Shown here in pieces: positions 40,822-43,086 of a DNA stretch of 43,086 bases (position 1 is its first letter; every line of letters starts with the position of its first letter). The stretch is taken from NCBI GenBank assembly GCA_017512175.1, contig JAFWHA010000001.1:1-43086 (forward strand), in the 5' to 3' direction. The notes beneath the pieces were generated by a model. That model saw nothing but the letters and a program-made list of their open reading frames with translations. It was not told where the DNA came from and did no database searches. A program made the position numbers and the translations under genes. Origin of the DNA: Candidatus Saccharimonadota bacterium (GTDB lineage Bacteria > Patescibacteriota > Saccharimonadia > Saccharimonadales > Saccharimonadaceae).

Positions 40822-40847
40822 CGTTTTAAATTTAAGAAAGGATAAAA

Positions 40848-41957
40848 ATGGATGGATTAGATCTGAAGCAAATGGCTGCTATGGTTAAAGTCATTGCCGA
40901 AGAAAAAGAGCTTCCAGAAGAAACCGTTATCGACGTCATCGAGACCGCTATCGCTGCCGCTTGGCGCCGAGAAAATGGCGATAAGGATATGAATGTCCGA
41001 GCGGAGCTTAACCTTAAAACTGGCGAAGCTAAAGTTTATGTAACTCGCGAAGTTATCGAAGACGGTCTAGCCTATAACCCTGCCACGGAAATTCCCGAAG
41101 GTGAAGCTAAAGGCAAAAAAGTCGGCGATAGCGTAGAGGAAGAATACGAGGTCAAGAGCTTTGGCCGCGTAGCTTCTCAAACTGCTAAACAAGTCGTGAT
41201 TCAACGTTTGCGCGAAGCAGAACGTGATGCTGTCCTAGAAAGCTTCGAAGACAAAATCGGCACCGTAGTCAACGGTATCGTTACTCGTGTTGAGCCGAAG
41301 CTCATACGCCTAGAAGTCGGCCGCGCCTCCGGTATTATGCCAAAGTCCGAGCAAATTGATGGCGAATTTTATACCGTAGGCTCTCGCATCAAAGTTCTAA
41401 TTAAAGAAATTGAACGTGGCGAGCGTGGCGCACAGCTAATTCTCTCTCGTGGCTCTGCCGAATTTATTGAATATCTGTTCCGTCAGGAAGTTCCAGAGCT
41501 TGATAACGGCACCGTAGAAATCAAAGCTATCGCTAGAGAAGCTGGCAAACGCACCAAAATCGCTGTTGCCTCCTCTGTTCCGGGAGTGGACCCTGTCGGC
41601 ACTTTCGTTGGTGGACGTGGTGTTCGTGTCCAAGCTGTCATGAATGAAATCGGCGAGCATGAGAAAATCGACATCGTTAACTGGAGTGATAATATCTCTG
41701 AATTCGTTCGCGAAGCTCTCTCCCCTGCCGAAATCTCCAAGGTTGAAGCTGATGATAAGGCTAAAAAAGCTAAGGTATTCGTCACTGAAGATCAGCAGTC
41801 TATCGCTATCGGCAAACAAGGACAAAACGTCCGCCTAGCTTCTAAACTTACTGGCTATGAGTTAGACATTGAACTTGCCAAAGCTCCAGAAAAGAAGAAA
41901 AAGAAAAATGTCGAGGATAGTCTCCTCTCTGCCCTAGAGGAAACTTCCGAAGAATAG
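40848..41957 (+). CDS. nusA: Transcription termination/antitermination factor NusA
   Basis: A 369-residue NusA. The N-terminal RNA-polymerase-binding domain (1-135, AIAAAWRRENG) is followed by an S1 domain (about 137-205, VVNGIVTRVEPKLIRLEVG), then KH1 and KH2 (VGTFVGGRGVRVQAVMNEIGEHEKIDIVNW and SIAIGKQGQNVRLASKLTGYELDI). It ends after KH2 with a Lys/Glu-rich tail and lacks the C-terminal acidic repeats of E. coli, like Gram-positive NusA. AAAGGA precedes the ATG. It is a single-gene unit here, without the usual rimP or infB. Confidence 0.97.
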   Translation: MDGLDLKQMAAMVKVIAEEKELPEETVIDVIETAIAAAWRRENGDKDMNVRAELNLKTGEAKVYVTREVIEDGLAYNPATEIPEGEAKGKKVGDSVEEEYEVKSFGRVASQTAKQVVIQRLREAERDAVLESFEDKIGTVVNGIVTRVEPKLIRLEVGRASGIMPKSEQIDGEFYTVGSRIKVLIKEIERGERGAQLILSRGSAEFIEYLFRQEVPELDNGTVEIKAIAREAGKRTKIAVASSVPGVDPVGTFVGGRGVRVQAVMNEIGEHEKIDIVNWSDNISEFVREALSPAEISKVEADDKAKKAKVFVTEDQQSIAIGKQGQNVRLASKLTGYELDIELAKAPEKKKKKNVEDSLLSALEETSEE

Positions 41958-41969
41958 GCAATTTCCTAT

Positions 41970-42001
41970 AAAAAAGAGGCATGAAAAAGCCTCTTTTTTT
42001 A
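41970..42001 (+). terminator. nusA terminator
   Basis: AAAAAGAGGC pairs with GCCTCTTTTT, ending in a run of T residues. Confidence 0.9.
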
Positions 42002-42084
42002 TATTCATATTAAAAGACGCTACTATAATTGAAGTACAGTGTCAGTAGACACAAAAACGGCTCTTTCAATGGTGTAATAGTGTC

Positions 42085-42198
42085 ATGAAAAAGATGTCGA
42101 ATACGGCCTTAAACAAAATTGGAGATATCGTTCGTCAAGGCAAGGACTCACCTATCCAAATTACTTCCTTAATCTCAGATACTTTAATGATTCAATAA
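42085..42198 (+). CDS. Possible 37-residue peptide
   Basis: ATG at 42085 to TAA, starting MKKMSNTALNKIGD. A TATAAT lies at 42024-42029 without a good -35, followed by a GTGTC/GACAC hairpin. The ribosome binding site is weak. It may be real or chance. Confidence 0.25.
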   Translation: MKKMSNTALNKIGDIVRQGKDSPIQITSLISDTLMIQ

Positions 42199-42242
42199 AG
42201 TATCTACTTGAAAAAACCATAAAAAGGGATAAAATAGTACTA

Positions 42243-42335
42243 ATGAATATGAAAGAAATCAAAAAAATCATTTCTGAAGCTTTTGAACGCGAAGAGAAAG
42301 CTAAAGTAAATTCAGCGCATACGGCTAATCGCTGA
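42243..42335 (+). CDS. Possible 30-residue peptide
   Basis: MNMKEIKKIISEAFEREEKA would form an amphipathic helix. AAAGGG lies 13 nt upstream and the stop is TGA. Support is weak. The rest of 42000-42426 shows nothing else clear. Confidence 0.2.
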   Translation: MNMKEIKKIISEAFEREEKAKVNSAHTANR

Positions 42336-42426
42336 TTAATATCTTTTTTACTTTTTTCAGTACGATATCTCACTAACTTTCAATTTAAAATTTTAGAAAT
42401 CAAGCTATTTTATTTTTCCTCAATAT

Positions 42427-42455
42427 AAAAAGAGACCTTCTCGGTCTCTTTCTAT
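42427..42455 (-). terminator. Terminator of the rRNA operon
   Basis: AAAGAGACC/GGTCTCTTT with TTTTTATA following on the minus strand, a few nucleotides after the 5S gene. Confidence 0.85.
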
Positions 42456-42459
42456 ATAA

Positions 42460-42567
42460 TTTGGCACCTTGCTAGTTTCCCGCTAATGCAGTATAATCGC
42501 CGCTACTGGGCTTGACTTCTGTGTTCGGAATGGGAACAGGTATTTCCCCAGCGCTATGGGCACCAAA
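42460..42567 (-). rRNA. rrf: 5S ribosomal RNA
   Basis: About 108 nt. The ends TTTGGTGCC and GGTGCCAAA pair. Internal CCCATTCCGAACACAGAAG (loop B/C) and GCAAGGTGCC at the 3' side match bacterial 5S. It lies downstream of 23S in the usual order. Confidence 0.93.
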
Positions 42568-42784
42568 CTACACGCCCGAAAAGGCGGGCTATTGATGTCC
42601 ATTTTAACAAGGATGAAATTGTAAACTTACTCTCGGTACTTCCGTTTGAAAGTTCAAAACTTTTACGGAGATTCAAGCACCGATTGCTAATTAAGTCAAT
42701 TCTACCAAATCATTTCCGCCAATGCAAGCATGAGCATAAACATAAATTTATGTCAAAACTTGGCGTCAATGACTTGGTCATAAA
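42568..42784 (-). other. 23S-5S spacer
   Basis: About 217 nt without a tRNA. It includes a GCCCG/CGGGC hairpin next to 5S and paired segments (TTTGAAAGTTCAAA) that may be RNase processing sites. Confidence 0.6.
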
Positions 42785-43086
42785 AAGGCAATGAGTCTAT
42801 TAGTATGCTTCGGCTCCACAGATTACTCTGCTTCCACCTTGCACCTATCAACCAGATCATCTTTCTGGGACTTCATAGGGAATTCTTATCTTGGAGTGGG
42901 CTTCGCGCTTAATATGCTTTCAGCGCTTATCTCTTCCGAACATAGCTACTCGGCAATGCAGTAGGTGACCACAACCGATACACTAGAGGTTCGTTCATCT
43001 CGGTCCTCTCGTACTAGAGACAAATCTCCTCAAAATTCCTAACGATCATGCCGGATATAAACCGAACTGTCTCACGACGTTCTGAA
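42785..43086 (-). rRNA. rrl: 23S ribosomal RNA, 3' end (partial)
   Basis: The minus strand reads the conserved 3' domain: CTCGTACTAGAGACAAATCTCC-type sarcin-ricin region reversed on the plus strand near 43000 (GTACGAGAGGACC on the minus strand), GTGCATTGCC-like helices, and the terminal GCATACTAATAGACTC. The gene continues past the right edge. The exact 3' end is approximate. Confidence 0.95.

Overview
The window looks like a chromosomal segment of a Candidate Phyla Radiation / Patescibacteria organism, most likely Candidatus Saccharibacteria (TM7). This is inferred from gene content and style: compact, short versions of housekeeping genes (a 369-residue NusA), FISUMP-type surface proteins, DUF5684 membrane proteins, a RuvX-MltG open reading frame, moderate-to-low GC, and many leaderless promoters. 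UGA is not reassigned (conserved genes run without in-frame UGA), but only one of 37 main genes ends in UGA.

The most striking system is a diversity-generating retroelement (DGR). Its core lies at 34.5-40.0 kb on the minus strand: a large anchored FISUMP surface protein (37848-39980) ending in a variable repeat (VR2), an array of ten 25-bp hairpins, an Avd-like accessory protein (36460-37425) and a reverse transcriptase (35213-36388). The template repeat (34927-35136) sits beyond the RT on the opposite strand, behind its own promoter and a leader of about 370 nt. A second target, a FISUMP protein cut by the left window edge (2-829), carries VR1 about 34 kb away. Upstream of the last ~20 nt, all TR-to-VR substitutions fall at template adenines, nearly all in AAC codons.

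Layout: 1-1.08 kb, DGR target 1 and a giant palindrome. 1.08-5.2 kb (minus), operon gap-rpiB-rpe-pfkB-LOG for pentose phosphate or nucleotide-ribose metabolism. 5.5-6.25 kb, an unrecognised helical protein. 6.4-7.5 kb, rpsL-rpsG. 7.6-8.9 kb, two small membrane proteins and repeats. 8.9-11.8 kb, trigger factor and an FAD-linked oxidase. 11.9-16.3 kb, a defence-like accessory zone: a GmrSD-type DUF262/DUF1524 protein, a structured leader RNA with an unknown protein, and a DUF3800 protein. 16.4-22.4 kb, tRNA-Leu(UAG), a VPETG sortase-type surface protein, rsmD, a His-rich helical protein, recG, two tiny membrane proteins and trmD. 22.4-22.7 kb, an unassigned structured RNA with a terminator arm repeated seven times. 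22.7-28.5 kb (minus), envelope operon: a membrane-anchored protein, ruvX-mltG, a LysM-CHAP hydrolase and obg. 28.6-31.5 kb (plus), soluble histidine kinase, response regulator and pseudouridine synthase. 31.5-34.5 kb, DUF4143 ATPase, two minisatellite arrays and ftsA. 34.5-40.1 kb, the DGR. 40.1-40.75 kb, a CdiA-CT-like nuclease between direct repeats. 40.8-42.0 kb, nusA. 42.4 kb to the end, the 5S and 3' end of 23S rRNA (minus).

Three genome-wide themes recur: extended -10 promoters (TGN-TATAAT) placed 5-9 nt before the start codon, giving leaderless mRNAs; many short tandem repeats inside genes and intergenic regions, including repeat-filled insertions in two RNA methyltransferases; and large imperfect palindromes between convergent genes.
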